Shown: positions 46,796 through 56,531, numbered from the stretch's first letter. The stretch is DNA of 64,000 nucleotides from Bog-756 sp963738545 (GCA_963738545.1 CAVTXA010000007.1:496001-560000), one strand, 5' to 3'. Program-made: numbers and translations. The notes: a model not told the origin generated them from the sequence alone.

Positions 46796-49372
46796 ATGAG
46801 CGCTCCGACCAACGACGACGACTACCGACTGCCGACCACGGTCCGGCCCCACGCCTACCGCCTCGTCCTGACCCCCGACCTACCCGCCGCCACCTTCGCC
46901 GGCGACGTCGAGATCGACCTCACCGTCGAGACGCCCACGACCACGATCACCCTGAACGCCGCCGAGCTCGAGATCACCTTCGCCGAGCTCAACGACGGAA
47001 ATCCCGATGCCGGCTACGCCCTCGCCCCCACCGCCATCACCCTCGATGCCGACGAGGAGCGGGCCACCTTGACCTTCGCCGCGCCCCTCCCGGCCGGGCC
47101 GGCCACGCTGCACCTGGGCTTCACCGGCATCCTCAACGACAAGCTGCACGGCTTCTACCGCTCCACCTTCACCGACGAGTCGGGGACCGAGCACATCATC
47201 GCCACCACCCAGATGGAGTCCACCGACGCCCGCCGGGCCTTCCCCTGCTGGGACGAGCCCGAGCTCAAGGCCACCTTCGAGGTGACCCTGGTGGTCGACG
47301 ACGCCCTGGCCGCCTACTCCAACGGATCGGTGGTCGACGAGCAGGCCGAGCCCGACGGCAAGCGCCGGGTGCGGTTCGCCCCCACCATGGTCATGTCCAC
47401 CTACCTGGTGGCCTTCGTGGTCGGACCCCTGGAGGCCACCGAGCCGCTCCCGGTCAACGGGGTCCCGCTCCGCATCGTCCATCCCCCGGGCAAGGGCCAC
47501 CTGACCCAGTTCGCCCTCACCGTGGGGGCCCACGCCCTCACCTTCTTCACCGACTACTTCGGCATCCCGTACCCGGCCGACAAACTCGACCTGGTGGCCA
47601 TCCCCGACTTCGCCTTCGGGGCCATGGAGAACCTGGGGTGCGTCACCTTCCGCGAGTCGGCCCTGCTGGTCGACCCCACCCAGGCCGCCCGCGTGGAGCT
47701 GGAGCGGGTGGCCGACGTGGTCTGCCACGAGATCGCCCACATGTGGTTCGGGGACCTGGTCACCATGAAGTGGTGGAACGGCATCTGGCTCAACGAGGCC
47801 TTCGCCACCTTCATGGAGGTGCTGGCCGTGGACGCCTTCCGTCCCGAGTGGCAGCGCTGGGTCAGCTTCGGCGTGGAGCGGGAGGCGGCCATGGCCGTCG
47901 ACGGCCTCCACGCCACCCGACCCGTGGAGTTCCACGTGGGACGGCCCGAGGACGCCCAGGGGATGTTCGACGTCCTCACCTACCAAAAGGGCGGCAGCGT
48001 GCTGCGCATGCTCGAGCAGTTCATCGGGCCCGACGTCTTCCGCGAGGGGATCAACGACTACCTCACCACCCACAGCCACGGGAACACCGAGACCGCCGAC
48101 CTGTGGGACGCCCTCGAGCGCTCCAGCGGCCGGGCCGTGCGCGCCATCATGGACACCTGGATCAACCAGGGGGGCTACCCGCTGATCCGCGTGGGCGAGG
48201 ACGGTGCCCTGACCCAGGCGCCGTTCTCCTACCGGGGCGAGCCCGGCGGGGCCATCGGCTCGGACTGGCAGGTGCCGGTGCTGACCCGTCCGCTGGACCA
48301 GGGTGACTACGACCCGCTGCCCCTCCTCTTGGAGGGGGCGGCCACGTTGGCGGGCGGGCCCGGCGTGCTGGTCAACGCGGGCGGGTCGGGCTACTACCGG
48401 GTGTCCTACCCCTCGGTGATGGTGGAACGGCTGGCCGGTCGGCTGGGGGAGCTGGCCCCCCTGGAGCGCTACAACCTGGTCTCGGACTCGTGGGCCGCGG
48501 CCCTCTCGGGCCAGGCCCCGCTGTCCGACGTGCTGGCCGTGGCCCGGGCCCTCGTGACCTCGGCCGAGGGCGATCCGAGCGTGTGGTCGGTGATCCTCGG
48601 GGCCCTCGGGCTCTTCGATCGGATCGTGCCCGACGCCGATCGGCCCGTGCTGGCCCAGGCCGTGCGGACCCTGCTCGGGCCGCTGGCCCGTGACCTCGGG
48701 TGGGACCCCCGGGACGACGACGGCGAGCGGACCCCCTCCCTGCGCTCGGGCGTCCTGCGCACCCTCGGCACCATCGGCGACGACGCCGACATCCGGGCCG
48801 AGGCGGCCCGTCGGTTCGGCCAGGCGGGCACGGTGGCCCTCCACCCCGACACCGAGTCGGCGATCCTGGACATCGTGGGCTCGGGCGGTGGAACGGCCGA
48901 GTACGACGCCTTCCTGGCCCGCTACCGGACACCGTCCACGCCCCAAGAGGAGATCCGCTACCTCTACGCCCTGGCCTCGTTCTCCGATCCCGACCTGGCC
49001 TCACGCACCTTCGATCTGGCCCTCAGCGAGGTCCGCACGCAGAACGCCCCCTTCGTCCTGCAGTCCCTGGTGGCCAACCGCGCCACGGGCCCGGCCACGT
49101 GGGCACGGATCACCGAGGAGTGGGACACCCTGGTGGCCAAGTTCCCGGCCAACATCCTCCCCCGGATGCTCGACGGGGTCCGGGTCCTGTGCGGCTCGCC
49201 CGAGCTGGCCGACGCGGTGACGGCCTTCATCCAGGCCCACCCCCTGCCCTCGGGGGGCAAGTCGGTGGAGCAGATCCTGGAGCGGCTGGCCGTCAACGTG
49301 GCCTTCGGCCAGCGCGAGGGGGCCGGACTGGCCGCCGGCCTGACCGCCTCCCTCGACCTTCCCGACCCCTGA
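46796..49372 (+). CDS. M1 family aminopeptidase
   Basis: 858 residues. Zinc aminopeptidase marks are GAMENLGC (substrate N-terminus), HEIAHMWFGDLVTMKWWNGI and NEAFATFMEV, giving the HEXXH-18-E zinc site. The N-terminal beta domain (residues 15-200) and a C-terminal ERAP1-like helical domain are both present. It trims N-terminal residues from peptides in the cytosol; no signal peptide is seen. The last third is Ala/Asp-rich but keeps frame. TAGCCT (46783-46788) is seven bases upstream and shared with the divergent kinase gene. Confidence 0.95.
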   Translation: MSAPTNDDDYRLPTTVRPHAYRLVLTPDLPAATFAGDVEIDLTVETPTTTITLNAAELEITFAELNDGNPDAGYALAPTAITLDADEERATLTFAAPLPAGPATLHLGFTGILNDKLHGFYRSTFTDESGTEHIIATTQMESTDARRAFPCWDEPELKATFEVTLVVDDALAAYSNGSVVDEQAEPDGKRRVRFAPTMVMSTYLVAFVVGPLEATEPLPVNGVPLRIVHPPGKGHLTQFALTVGAHALTFFTDYFGIPYPADKLDLVAIPDFAFGAMENLGCVTFRESALLVDPTQAARVELERVADVVCHEIAHMWFGDLVTMKWWNGIWLNEAFATFMEVLAVDAFRPEWQRWVSFGVEREAAMAVDGLHATRPVEFHVGRPEDAQGMFDVLTYQKGGSVLRMLEQFIGPDVFREGINDYLTTHSHGNTETADLWDALERSSGRAVRAIMDTWINQGGYPLIRVGEDGALTQAPFSYRGEPGGAIGSDWQVPVLTRPLDQGDYDPLPLLLEGAATLAGGPGVLVNAGGSGYYRVSYPSVMVERLAGRLGELAPLERYNLVSDSWAAALSGQAPLSDVLAVARALVTSAEGDPSVWSVILGALGLFDRIVPDADRPVLAQAVRTLLGPLARDLGWDPRDDDGERTPSLRSGVLRTLGTIGDDADIRAEAARRFGQAGTVALHPDTESAILDIVGSGGGTAEYDAFLARYRTPSTPQEEIRYLYALASFSDPDLASRTFDLALSEVRTQNAPFVLQSLVANRATGPATWARITEEWDTLVAKFPANILPRMLDGVRVLCGSPELADAVTAFIQAHPLPSGGKSVEQILERLAVNVAFGQREGAGLAAGLTASLDLPDP

Positions 49373-49386
49373 CGTCCACCCGACGG

Positions 49387-49411
49387 CCACCGGAGCGACG
49401 CCGGTCGGTGG
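49387..49411 (+). terminator. Weak hairpin after the aminopeptidase gene
   Basis: CCACCG (49387-49392) pairs with CGGTGG (49406-49411), 15 bases after the stop. There is no T tract. The next gene has its own -10 at 49436-49441. Confidence 0.3.
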
Positions 49412-49447
49412 TCCGACCCGTCTGCTCCCAGTCCGTAACCTGACGTC

Positions 49448-50035
49448 GTGCAGTTCAGCGTCATCGCCACGGTGTACGTCATCATCTTCGTGGCCGAGCT
49501 CCCCGACAAGACCATGATCGCCACGTTGATCATGGGCAGTCGCTACCGGCCGGTGCTGGTGTGGCTCGGGGCCACCCTGGCCTTCGGCGTCCACGCCACC
49601 ATCGCCGTGGCCGTCGGCCAGCTACTGCAGCTGCTGCCCCACCGGTGGATCGAGGGGGTGACGGCCGTCCTGTTCGCCGCCGGGGCCGCCTACCTCCTCT
49701 TCGTGCCCGAGAAGGAAGAGGAGGTAGAAGGGGAGGCCGAGGCCGATACCGCCCGACGTGGGATGAAGACGGTGGGGACGGCGTTCCTGGTCATCTTCGT
49801 GGGCGAGTTCGGCGACCTCACCCAGATCCTCACGGCCAACCTGGCGGCCAAGTACCACGCCCCGGCCGAGGTGTTCATCGGGGCGTTCGCCGGTCTGGCC
49901 ACTGTGGCCGCCCTCGGGGCGTTCGGCGGCCGCGCCCTGCTCCGGGTGCTGCCCCTGGCCGTGATCCGCAAGGCCGGGGGCGTGCTGCTGGCCGGGTTCG
50001 CCATCTACACCCTGGTCAACCTGGTGCGGGGCTGA
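49448..50035 (+). CDS. TMEM165/GDT1 (UPF0016) family cation exporter
   Basis: 195 residues and about six membrane helices in two inverted halves. The repeated signature E-x-G-D-K/R-T appears as AELPDKTMIATL in the first half (Gly-Asp replaced by Pro-Asp) and as GEFGDLTQILTANL in the second. A charged loop, KEEEVEGEAEADTA, separates the halves. Members export Mn or Ca ions. TAACCT (49436-49441) ends six bases before GTG 49448, so the mRNA is likely leaderless. Confidence 0.88.
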   Translation: MQFSVIATVYVIIFVAELPDKTMIATLIMGSRYRPVLVWLGATLAFGVHATIAVAVGQLLQLLPHRWIEGVTAVLFAAGAAYLLFVPEKEEEVEGEAEADTARRGMKTVGTAFLVIFVGEFGDLTQILTANLAAKYHAPAEVFIGAFAGLATVAALGAFGGRALLRVLPLAVIRKAGGVLLAGFAIYTLVNLVRG

Positions 50036-50123
50036 GCCGGTCGCCGCTCGGGACGGCGTGGCCACCTCGTCGCCCGGACCAGGGGGACTGTCGGAACGGT
50101 CCCCACCGTGCCAGGCTTCAGGG

Positions 50124-50804
50124 ATGGACCGCTCCTCGTCGACACTCCGGGCCTCCGACCATCCGGAACGGACCCTGCGCCGCCAGCAGCTGTTCGCCCG
50201 GGCCCGCTTGGCCACGGGATTCATGCCCGACGACGAGGGCGAGGCCCTGTACCTGGCGGCGCTGCGGGCCGGCGCCTCCTTCGAACGGGCCACCTTCGTG
50301 GAGATCGGGGCCTGGTGCGGCAAGTCCACCGTCTACCTGGGGGCGGCGGCCGAGGAGACCGGCGGGGTCGTGTTCAGCCTCGACCACCATCACGGGTCCG
50401 AGGAGAACCAGTCCGGCTGGGAGCACCACGACGACTCCCTGGTGGACCCGGCCACCGGGCGGATCGACACCCTCCCCCACTGGCGCCGGACGGTGATCGA
50501 CGCCGATCTCGAGTCATCGGTGATCGGGCTGGTCGGCGACTCGCCCACCGTGTCGTCCCACTGGTCGACGCCCCTGGCCTTCTGCTTCATCGACGGCGGT
50601 CACGGGGTCGAGCCGGCGTGGGCCGACTTCCGGGGCTGGGCCCCGCTGGTGGTGGAGAACGGCTGGCTGGCCATCCACGACGTCTTCCCCGATCCGGCCG
50701 ACGGCGGACGCCCGCCCTACGACATCTGGCGGGCCGCCCTCGACTCGGGGGAGTTCGTGGAGGACGGCGAGTGCGGGTCGTTGCGCGTCCTGCGCCGCAT
50801 CTGA
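50124..50804 (+). CDS. Class I SAM-dependent methyltransferase-like protein
   Basis: 226 residues. The SAM-binding loop reads FVEIGAWCGKSTVYLGAAAE, an O-methyltransferase/cephalosporin-hydroxylase-type variant. VFSLDHHHGSEENQSGWEHH supplies acidic and His residues, and CFIDGGHGVEPAWADF is the usual motif after strand 4. The substrate is unknown; relatives act on sugars or small polar compounds. It starts at ATG 50124 with no strong ribosome site. It may be co-transcribed with the GDT1 gene 88 bases upstream. Confidence 0.8.
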   Translation: MDRSSSTLRASDHPERTLRRQQLFARARLATGFMPDDEGEALYLAALRAGASFERATFVEIGAWCGKSTVYLGAAAEETGGVVFSLDHHHGSEENQSGWEHHDDSLVDPATGRIDTLPHWRRTVIDADLESSVIGLVGDSPTVSSHWSTPLAFCFIDGGHGVEPAWADFRGWAPLVVENGWLAIHDVFPDPADGGRPPYDIWRAALDSGEFVEDGECGSLRVLRRI

Positions 50805-50814
50805 ACGTTCCGGG

Positions 50815-51063
50815 TTAGGGCGTCGGGCGGTGGGCTCCGGTTCGCACCGGGGATCGCCCCGGGCCGGCGCTGCCTCCGGCCGAGCCGGCGGCGGGCTCGT
50901 CGACCCAGGCCCGCCAGATGGGCTGGGCCGTCGTTCCCCGGGGAGCGGAGGGTCCGGTGGCCACCGGTCGGGCCTCGCGGCCCAGCATCAGGTAGAGCAG
51001 CACGGGGATCAGGGCGGCGGTGACCGCCACGAGAACCAGGAGCGGGGTGAGCGTAGCGTCCAT
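50815..51063 (-). CDS. Small single-pass membrane protein, unknown function
   Basis: 82 residues. MDATLTPLLVLVAVTAALIP and VLLYLMLGR form one N-terminal membrane helix, followed by a short basic patch, then PIWRAWVDEPA and a Gly/Pro-rich tail. No family is recognised. The stop is only 11 bases from the convergent methyltransferase stop. The hydrophobic pattern supports a real gene, but it is short and no ribosome site is clear. Confidence 0.5.
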   Translation of the reverse strand: MDATLTPLLVLVAVTAALIPVLLYLMLGREARPVATGPSAPRGTTAQPIWRAWVDEPAAGSAGGSAGPGRSPVRTGAHRPTP

Positions 51064-51222
51064 GGCACGGGTGGGCGGTGTCGGGATTGGGGCCGCCCTC
51101 CTCCTTCTCCGGCCACCCTAGGGCCCGACCCTGACGCGAGACCGGGTGTCGGCGTAGAGCCCGCTGTGAATCCCCCGGGGCGGGGCCGGGAGCGGTGAGG
51201 GTCCCGGTGCAGTCGGGTCCGT

Positions 51223-52326
51223 TCAGTGGCCGCCGGGGGCGCCGGGGGCCCTGACCGCGGGCTCGACGGGCGAGTCCGGCGCCGGCTCGGTGAGATCGAG
51301 GTGGCTGGGCAGTCCCTCCCCACGGAAGATGCCCGAGGCCGGTGTGGTGCGGCTGAGGGCGTCGGCGGCCAGGATCATGGCGCCCGCCGTGTACGACGAG
51401 CGCTCGAGGGGCGGATAGGTGGCCTCCTCGGGATAGACCATGCCCGTCCAGTAGGAGCCGTCCTCGTTGCGCAGGGCCTGGACCCAGGTGAGCAGCTCGA
51501 GGGCGGTCTCGTCCCGGCCCAGGACGTCGAGGGCGAGGACGCACTCGGCCGTCTCCGCCGCCGTGACCCACTCGCCGGTGGACACGCAGCGCACCCCCCG
51601 GCCCTCCATGACGAACTTGGACCAGTGCTCCTCGATCCGCCGGTGGGCCGCCTCCCCGGTGAGCGCCCCCCCGAGGACCGGGTAGTACCAGTCCATGGCG
51701 AACTCCTCTTTGGGGGCGAAGGCCTCGGGCTGGTGGGCCACGGCGTGGGCCAGTCGCCCGGCGGCCAGCTCCCAGTCCGGGCGCTCGTGGCCCAGGCGCT
51801 CGGCGCAGGCCACCGCACAGCGCAGGCTGTGGTAGATCGACGACGACCCGGTGAGGAGGGAGTACTCCTCCAAGAAGCCGGAGGGATCGAGCGACCAGTG
51901 GATGGAGCCGTCGGGCCGCTGCCAGCGGAGCACGAAGTCCACGCCGGCCTCGACCGCCGGCCACAGCTGCTCGAGCCCGGCCAGCTCACCGGTGGACACG
52001 AAGCGGTGCCACGCCCCGGTGGCCAGGTAGGCGCACACGTTGGTGTCGAGCCGGGCGTCCTCGATGCCGGTGGCCAGGTAGTAGTTGAACCAACTGCCGT
52101 CGGGCAGCTGGGTGTCGACCAGCCACTGGTAGGCGCGGTCGGCCTCGGCGTCCATGCCGGCCACGGTGAGGGCCATGGCCGCCTCCACGTGGTTCCACGG
52201 GTCGCAGTGACCCCCGGGGAACCACTCGATCATCCCGTCGGGCCGCTGGAGCGAGACGATGGACCGGGCCGTGGCCAGGATCTGGTCGGCACTGATGACG
52301 CCGGGGACCTCGGGTACCGACCTCAT
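51223..52326 (-). CDS. Terpenoid cyclase/prenyltransferase-like alpha-alpha toroid protein
   Basis: 367 residues from ATG 52326. Several repeats of the Gln-Trp type found in squalene-hopene cyclase folds are visible: SLQRPDGMIEWFPGG, DTQLPDGSWFNYYLA, RWQRPDGSIHWSLDP and QALRNEDGSYWTGMV. No DXDD catalytic motif is evident, so cyclase activity is unproven. It is last in a three-gene operon (glycosyltransferase, methyltransferase, this gene) and its ATG overlaps the methyltransferase stop (ATGA). A glycolipid or glycan modification role is inferred from these neighbours. Confidence 0.78.
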   Translation of the reverse strand: MRSVPEVPGVISADQILATARSIVSLQRPDGMIEWFPGGHCDPWNHVEAAMALTVAGMDAEADRAYQWLVDTQLPDGSWFNYYLATGIEDARLDTNVCAYLATGAWHRFVSTGELAGLEQLWPAVEAGVDFVLRWQRPDGSIHWSLDPSGFLEEYSLLTGSSSIYHSLRCAVACAERLGHERPDWELAAGRLAHAVAHQPEAFAPKEEFAMDWYYPVLGGALTGEAAHRRIEEHWSKFVMEGRGVRCVSTGEWVTAAETAECVLALDVLGRDETALELLTWVQALRNEDGSYWTGMVYPEEATYPPLERSSYTAGAMILAADALSRTTPASGIFRGEGLPSHLDLTEPAPDSPVEPAVRAPGAPGGH

Positions 52327-53195
52327 GCCACGGCCTCGCGGTCGGCGCCGTCCCCCGGACCGGCCGCCTCGGTGGCCCCCGAGGGGGCCTGGCCCGGTGT
52401 GTCGGCGTCGGCCACCCTGTGGAGCCCGGCGGGCTCGGAGGCCGGCACCGGTGGGACCGGGACCGCCGCCCGGTCGGGCTCGGTCGGCTTCTCGAGGTAG
52501 ACCACCAGGCTCTTGCCCACCAGCGGGTTGAGCACCCGGTCGGCGTAGCGGGTGACCTTGGGTGCCTTCTCGATGTCCCACACCAGCAGGCGGTGGTAGG
52601 TGGACACGGCGGGGTGGTCGTCCTTGGCCGGCCCCACCAGGCAGCGGAGCCACCAGTAGGGGGCGTGGAGCCCGTGGGCGTGGTGGCTGCCGGTGAAGCG
52701 CAGGCCCGTGGACTGGAGGCGGTCCTTCAGCTGGCTCTGCCGGTAGATGCGGACGTGGCCCCCGGGCACGTTGTGGTACTCGTCGGACAGCGCCCAGTTG
52801 ACGAACTCGGGCCCGCATCGCGGGACGGTGACAGCCATGGTCCCACCGGGGCGGAGCACCCGGGCCAGCTCGGCCATGGCCTGCTCGTCGTCGGGGATGT
52901 GCTCGAGGACCTCGGAGGCGATGACCCGGTCGAACGATCCGTCCTCGAAGGGCAACGACAGGGCGTTGCCCTGGACCGACCCCACCCGGGCCGTCTCGAG
53001 GTCCAACTCGCCCTCCACCACCATGGCCCCGAAGGTGTCCAGCACGTTGCGCACCTCGTCGGCGCCGGCGTCGAAGGCGACGACCTCGGCCCCCAGGCGG
53101 GCGGCCTGGTAGGCGTGGCGGCCGAAGCCGCACCCCAGATCGAGCAGGCGGTCTCCGGCGTGCACACCCAAGCGGGTGTAGTCGACGGTCAGCAT
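52323..53195 (-). CDS. SAM-dependent methyltransferase (Methyltransf_11 type)
   Basis: 290 residues. SAM motifs are RLLDLGCGFGRHAYQAARLG, VVAFDAGADEV, GNALSLPFEDGSFDRVIASE and VLRPGGTMAVTVPR. After the core, an extra C-terminal region of about 110 residues has HLPYWWLRCL-like aromatic text and a disordered Pro/Ala tail. ATG 53195 has GGAG eight bases upstream and lies 27 bases after the glycosyltransferase stop. The substrate is probably the product of that enzyme (inference). Confidence 0.88.
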   Translation of the reverse strand: MLTVDYTRLGVHAGDRLLDLGCGFGRHAYQAARLGAEVVAFDAGADEVRNVLDTFGAMVVEGELDLETARVGSVQGNALSLPFEDGSFDRVIASEVLEHIPDDEQAMAELARVLRPGGTMAVTVPRCGPEFVNWALSDEYHNVPGGHVRIYRQSQLKDRLQSTGLRFTGSHHAHGLHAPYWWLRCLVGPAKDDHPAVSTYHRLLVWDIEKAPKVTRYADRVLNPLVGKSLVVYLEKPTEPDRAAVPVPPVPASEPAGLHRVADADTPGQAPSGATEAAGPGDGADREAVA

Positions 53196-53222
53196 GGTGC
53201 GGTCTCCAAGGGTTCGAGCATG

Positions 53223-54599
53223 TCAGCGCGCACGGTCCTGGCGCGTCGAGGCAACGTCGTCGAGCAGGGCACGGTACTGGGCGGCGGTGCCCGCCGCCGT
53301 GACCTGCCAGGTGAACCGGCCGAGCACCCGCTCGCGTCCCGCCGCCCCCAGGGTCGCACGCAGGTCGGCGTCGTCGAGCAGTCGGGCGATGGCCGCGGCC
53401 AGGGCCCCGGGATCGTCGGGGGCCACCAACAGGCCGGTGACCCCGTCGGTCCCCACCACCTCGGGGAGGGCGCCGCCGGTGGTGGCGACCAGAGGGACGC
53501 CGCAGGCCATGGCCTCGATGGCCGGGAGGGAGAAGCCCTCGTAGAGCGAGGGAACCACGGCCACCTCGGCCTGGGCGTAGTTGCGGGCCAGCTCGGCGTC
53601 GGTGATCCCCGAGACGCAGTGGACGATGGGGGCGAGGTCCAGGCGCTCGATGGCCTTGGCCACCCGGCCGTCGGGCCGGGGGTTGCCGATGACCACGAGC
53701 TCGATGTCGCGCTCGGTGCGCAGCTTGGCCGCCGCCTCGAGCAACGGCACGAGGCCCTTCATGGGGACGTCCGAGGAGGAGGTGACCATGATCCGGCCGG
53801 GCACGGGTGCCACATCGGGCTGGGGTCGGAAGACCGTGTGGTCCACGCCCACCGGGACGACGGTCATCCGGTCGAGGTCCACGCCCATCTGGGCAGCGAT
53901 GTCGACCTTCGACGACTCGGACACCGTGACCACCCGGGGCAGCGATCGGGCCACGTTGACCTGCATGCGCAAGAAGCCGAACCAGCGTCGCTGGGTCAAC
54001 TGCTGCCACGGGTTGGTGGCGTGGCTCAGGGCCAGCTGCCGGTCGACGGTGATCGGGTGGTGCAGGGTGGTCAGCAACGGCCAGCCGTCCTCCATCATTC
54101 CGAGGATGCCGTTGCCGAGGCACTGGTTGTCGTGGACGAGGTCGAACTCGTCCCGTCGGGCGGCCAGCATGCGGCGGGCCCGAATGCTGAAGGTCCACGG
54201 CTCGGGGAAGCCGGCCGTGCACATGACCCCGAACTCGAGGGCGGCGACCGACGTCGGGTAGGAGTTGCGGAACTCCCTCGGCCGGGGGATCCGGAAGGGG
54301 TCGGGATCGCGGTAGAGGTCGAGGCTGGGCACCGGGGTGAAGCCCACCCCCTCGTCCACCTCGGGCCACGGCTGGCCGGCGAAGACCTCGACCGAGTGGC
54401 CCAGCTCCATCAGTTCACGGGTCAGGTGGCGGGTGTAGACGCCCTGTCCTCCGCACCGCGGATTGCCCCGGTAGACCAGAAAGGCGATGCGCAGGCCACC
54501 AGGAGCCGGAGGGCGGGGGGCGATGCGCTCGGGGGTGGGTGGTGGATACTTGGGACCCTTGATCTTGTGCCGTTTGAGCCCGAAGCTAGGCATGGACAT
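53223..54599 (-). CDS. GT4-family glycosyltransferase
   Basis: 458 residues (ATG 54599; ATG 54593 is two codons later). The GT-B fold begins LRIAFLVYRGNPRCGGQGVY with the Gly-rich donor loop, followed by LTRELMELGHSVEVFAG. The donor site in the second half has EVAVVPSLYEGFSLPAIEAM and ACGVPLVATTGGALPEVVG, the EX7E-type motif. A basic N-terminal extension of 30 residues (LKRHKIKGPKYPPP) precedes the fold. It heads an operon with a methyltransferase and a toroid protein; a similar trio occurs in other actinobacteria. Confidence 0.9.
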   Translation of the reverse strand: MSMPSFGLKRHKIKGPKYPPPTPERIAPRPPAPGGLRIAFLVYRGNPRCGGQGVYTRHLTRELMELGHSVEVFAGQPWPEVDEGVGFTPVPSLDLYRDPDPFRIPRPREFRNSYPTSVAALEFGVMCTAGFPEPWTFSIRARRMLAARRDEFDLVHDNQCLGNGILGMMEDGWPLLTTLHHPITVDRQLALSHATNPWQQLTQRRWFGFLRMQVNVARSLPRVVTVSESSKVDIAAQMGVDLDRMTVVPVGVDHTVFRPQPDVAPVPGRIMVTSSSDVPMKGLVPLLEAAAKLRTERDIELVVIGNPRPDGRVAKAIERLDLAPIVHCVSGITDAELARNYAQAEVAVVPSLYEGFSLPAIEAMACGVPLVATTGGALPEVVGTDGVTGLLVAPDDPGALAAAIARLLDDADLRATLGAAGRERVLGRFTWQVTAAGTAAQYRALLDDVASTRQDRAR

Positions 54600-54785
54600 C
54601 CGGAGCGGGCAGGCACATAGAAGCCAAATACTCCCCCGGCCAGGTACTTCGGCGCAAACTGACCATCCGGTAATCACCACAGCAGGGCTTTTGTGCGCCT
54701 CGCCGCCCTCCGGGGACCGCCCCGGGTCTGGTCGGGGGAAACCGGCCTCCCACGGCACCGGCCGCCGGTGAACCGACCGGGACGG

Positions 54786-56531
54786 CTACTTGTGCACCCC
54801 GAGCTGGATGGCCTTGACCAGGAGCAGCAGGACGGCCAGGACCAGGTAGCCGCGCAGCAGGTACATGGAGATCAGGCGTCCCCGTGACCAGGGGGGGCGC
54901 TCCAACAGGTTGAGGGCGGGCATCCGCCAGGTGGCCCGCTTGGCCATCGGGGTCACCGGCTCGGGGGGCTTGCGCCGCAGGGCACGGGCGTAGAGGATGC
55001 CCCCGACGGCCCAGGCCAGCACCAGCACACAGCCCAGCACCACGGCCACCTCGTTCACGTTGATGGTGGAGAACACGGTGGTCACCATCAGGACCAGGGA
55101 CATCATCAACAGGATGGAGACGATGGCCGTGGACAGCACGTTCAGCCACGGCCGGTTGATCCAGGGGCCCAGGACCTGCTTGTCGTTGCACAGCATGAGC
55201 AGGAACACGGTGGCACTGGGCAGGAGCACGCCGGCCAGGGCCTGGACGCTGGTGGTGATGAGGCCGAGCGGGGCACCGGGGATGATGACGATGCCGGCGG
55301 CCAGCACCACCATCCCGGTGAAGGCGCCGTAGAAGAACTTGGCCTCCCGCCAGCTCCGGTGCAGGGAGTGGTGGGCGCCGAACGCGTCCCCGAAGGCGTA
55401 CGACGTGGCCAGGGTCACCGAGGCGGCCCCGATGATCGAGGCGTTCAACAAGATGATGGCGAAGATGGCGCCGGCGGCGCGGCCCACGTAGTGCTGGAGG
55501 CCGCTGGCCACTCCGCCGGCGTTGGTGAAATGTCCGTGCAGGGGCGTGCCGGTGAAGGCCGAGGCCACCACGGCCAACATGATCGAGGCGGCGAAGACGG
55601 TGATCAGCGAGCCGATGACGGTGTCGGCCCGCTCGTAGTTGATCCAACGGGGGGTGATCCGCTTGTCGACGATGTTGGACTGCTGGAAGAAGAGCTGCCA
55701 CGGTGCCACGGTGGTGCCCACGATGGCGATGATCAACAGGACCGAGGTCGAGGTGAAGCCTCCTTCGACCCCCGGGGTGACGAAGCCCTTGAAGAAGGGG
55801 CCCGCCGCCGGATGGCTGAGGAAGGCCAGGGGGATGACCAGGAAGTTCACTGCGATGAAGACGAACATGAACCGCTCCCACCGGCGGAAGCTGCCCGTGG
55901 CGGTCATGGCGATGAGGAGCACGGCGGCGATGGGCACCGAGAGGTACTGGCTGATGCCGAAGTAGTGCAGGGCCAGGCTGACCCCGATGAACTCGGTGGC
56001 GATGGTCAAGAAGTTGAGGATGAACAGGTCCCCGACGGAGAACGCCCCCCAGAACTTCCCAAAACGCTCGTTGATCAGGCGGGCATGGCCCACGCCGGTC
56101 ACCGCGCCCAGACGGACCACCATCTCCTGGTTGACCACCAGGACGGGGATGAGCACCGGAAGGACCCAGAGCAGCGTGAGCCCGAAGTTCTGCCCCGCCT
56201 GGGCGTAGGTCGAGACACCGCCGGCATCGTTGTCGCCCACCATGACGATGAGGCCGGGTCCCATGATGGCCAGCAGGGTGAGCAGCCGGGCGCGCCAGGT
56301 GCGGCGACTGTCGAGGTCGTGCTGGCGGATGGTCCCGAAGGCACCCTGGATGTCGCCGACGTGGGCGGCGTCGAGGACGGCGGAGTCCCCGCTGGAATCC
56401 GCGCCGCCAGGATCACGGCCTCCGGCATCACGGCCTCCGGCATCACGGCCTCCGGCGTCACGGCCGGCTCCGAGGTCGGCGCCGTCATCGGGCTCGCGGT
56501 CGTCAGGCGTGTCGTCGTCGTGTCTGGCCAT
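54786..56531 (-). CDS. Divergent NRAMP-like divalent metal transporter
   Basis: 581 residues with about 11 membrane helices from residue 85. The perfect ribosome site AAAGGAGGTGA precedes ATG 56531. The canonical NRAMP helix-1 motif DPGN is replaced: LAIMGPGLIVMVGDNDAGGV. The helix-6 motif MPH is replaced by VAPWQLFFQQSNIV, so the metal-binding Met is Ala. Such changes are found in NRAMP-related Mg transporters. The N-terminal 80 residues are acidic and disordered, with an AGGRD repeat. The PRC/MgtE_N/CBS gene lies upstream on the same strand. Mg or another hard cation is the likely substrate (inference). Confidence 0.85.
   Translation of the reverse strand: MARHDDDTPDDREPDDGADLGAGRDAGGRDAGGRDAGGRDPGGADSSGDSAVLDAAHVGDIQGAFGTIRQHDLDSRRTWRARLLTLLAIMGPGLIVMVGDNDAGGVSTYAQAGQNFGLTLLWVLPVLIPVLVVNQEMVVRLGAVTGVGHARLINERFGKFWGAFSVGDLFILNFLTIATEFIGVSLALHYFGISQYLSVPIAAVLLIAMTATGSFRRWERFMFVFIAVNFLVIPLAFLSHPAAGPFFKGFVTPGVEGGFTSTSVLLIIAIVGTTVAPWQLFFQQSNIVDKRITPRWINYERADTVIGSLITVFAASIMLAVVASAFTGTPLHGHFTNAGGVASGLQHYVGRAAGAIFAIILLNASIIGAASVTLATSYAFGDAFGAHHSLHRSWREAKFFYGAFTGMVVLAAGIVIIPGAPLGLITTSVQALAGVLLPSATVFLLMLCNDKQVLGPWINRPWLNVLSTAIVSILLMMSLVLMVTTVFSTINVNEVAVVLGCVLVLAWAVGGILYARALRRKPPEPVTPMAKRATWRMPALNLLERPPWSRGRLISMYLLRGYLVLAVLLLLVKAIQLGVHK
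56412..56466. repeat. 15-base tandem repeat coding AGGRD units
   Basis: Three perfect 15-base copies (56412-56456) and a partial fourth encode the five-residue unit AGGRD in the disordered N-terminus of the NRAMP-like protein. Copy number may vary between strains. Confidence 0.85.

Noticed and set aside
46880..48946. 688-codon open frame opposite the M1 aminopeptidase
   Set aside because: The plus strand encodes a complete zinc peptidase; the opposite frame is repetitive Gly/Val/His text without a domain.
56412..56466. Short repeats as a CRISPR array
   Set aside because: The units are contiguous without spacers and lie inside a coding sequence; no cas gene is present.
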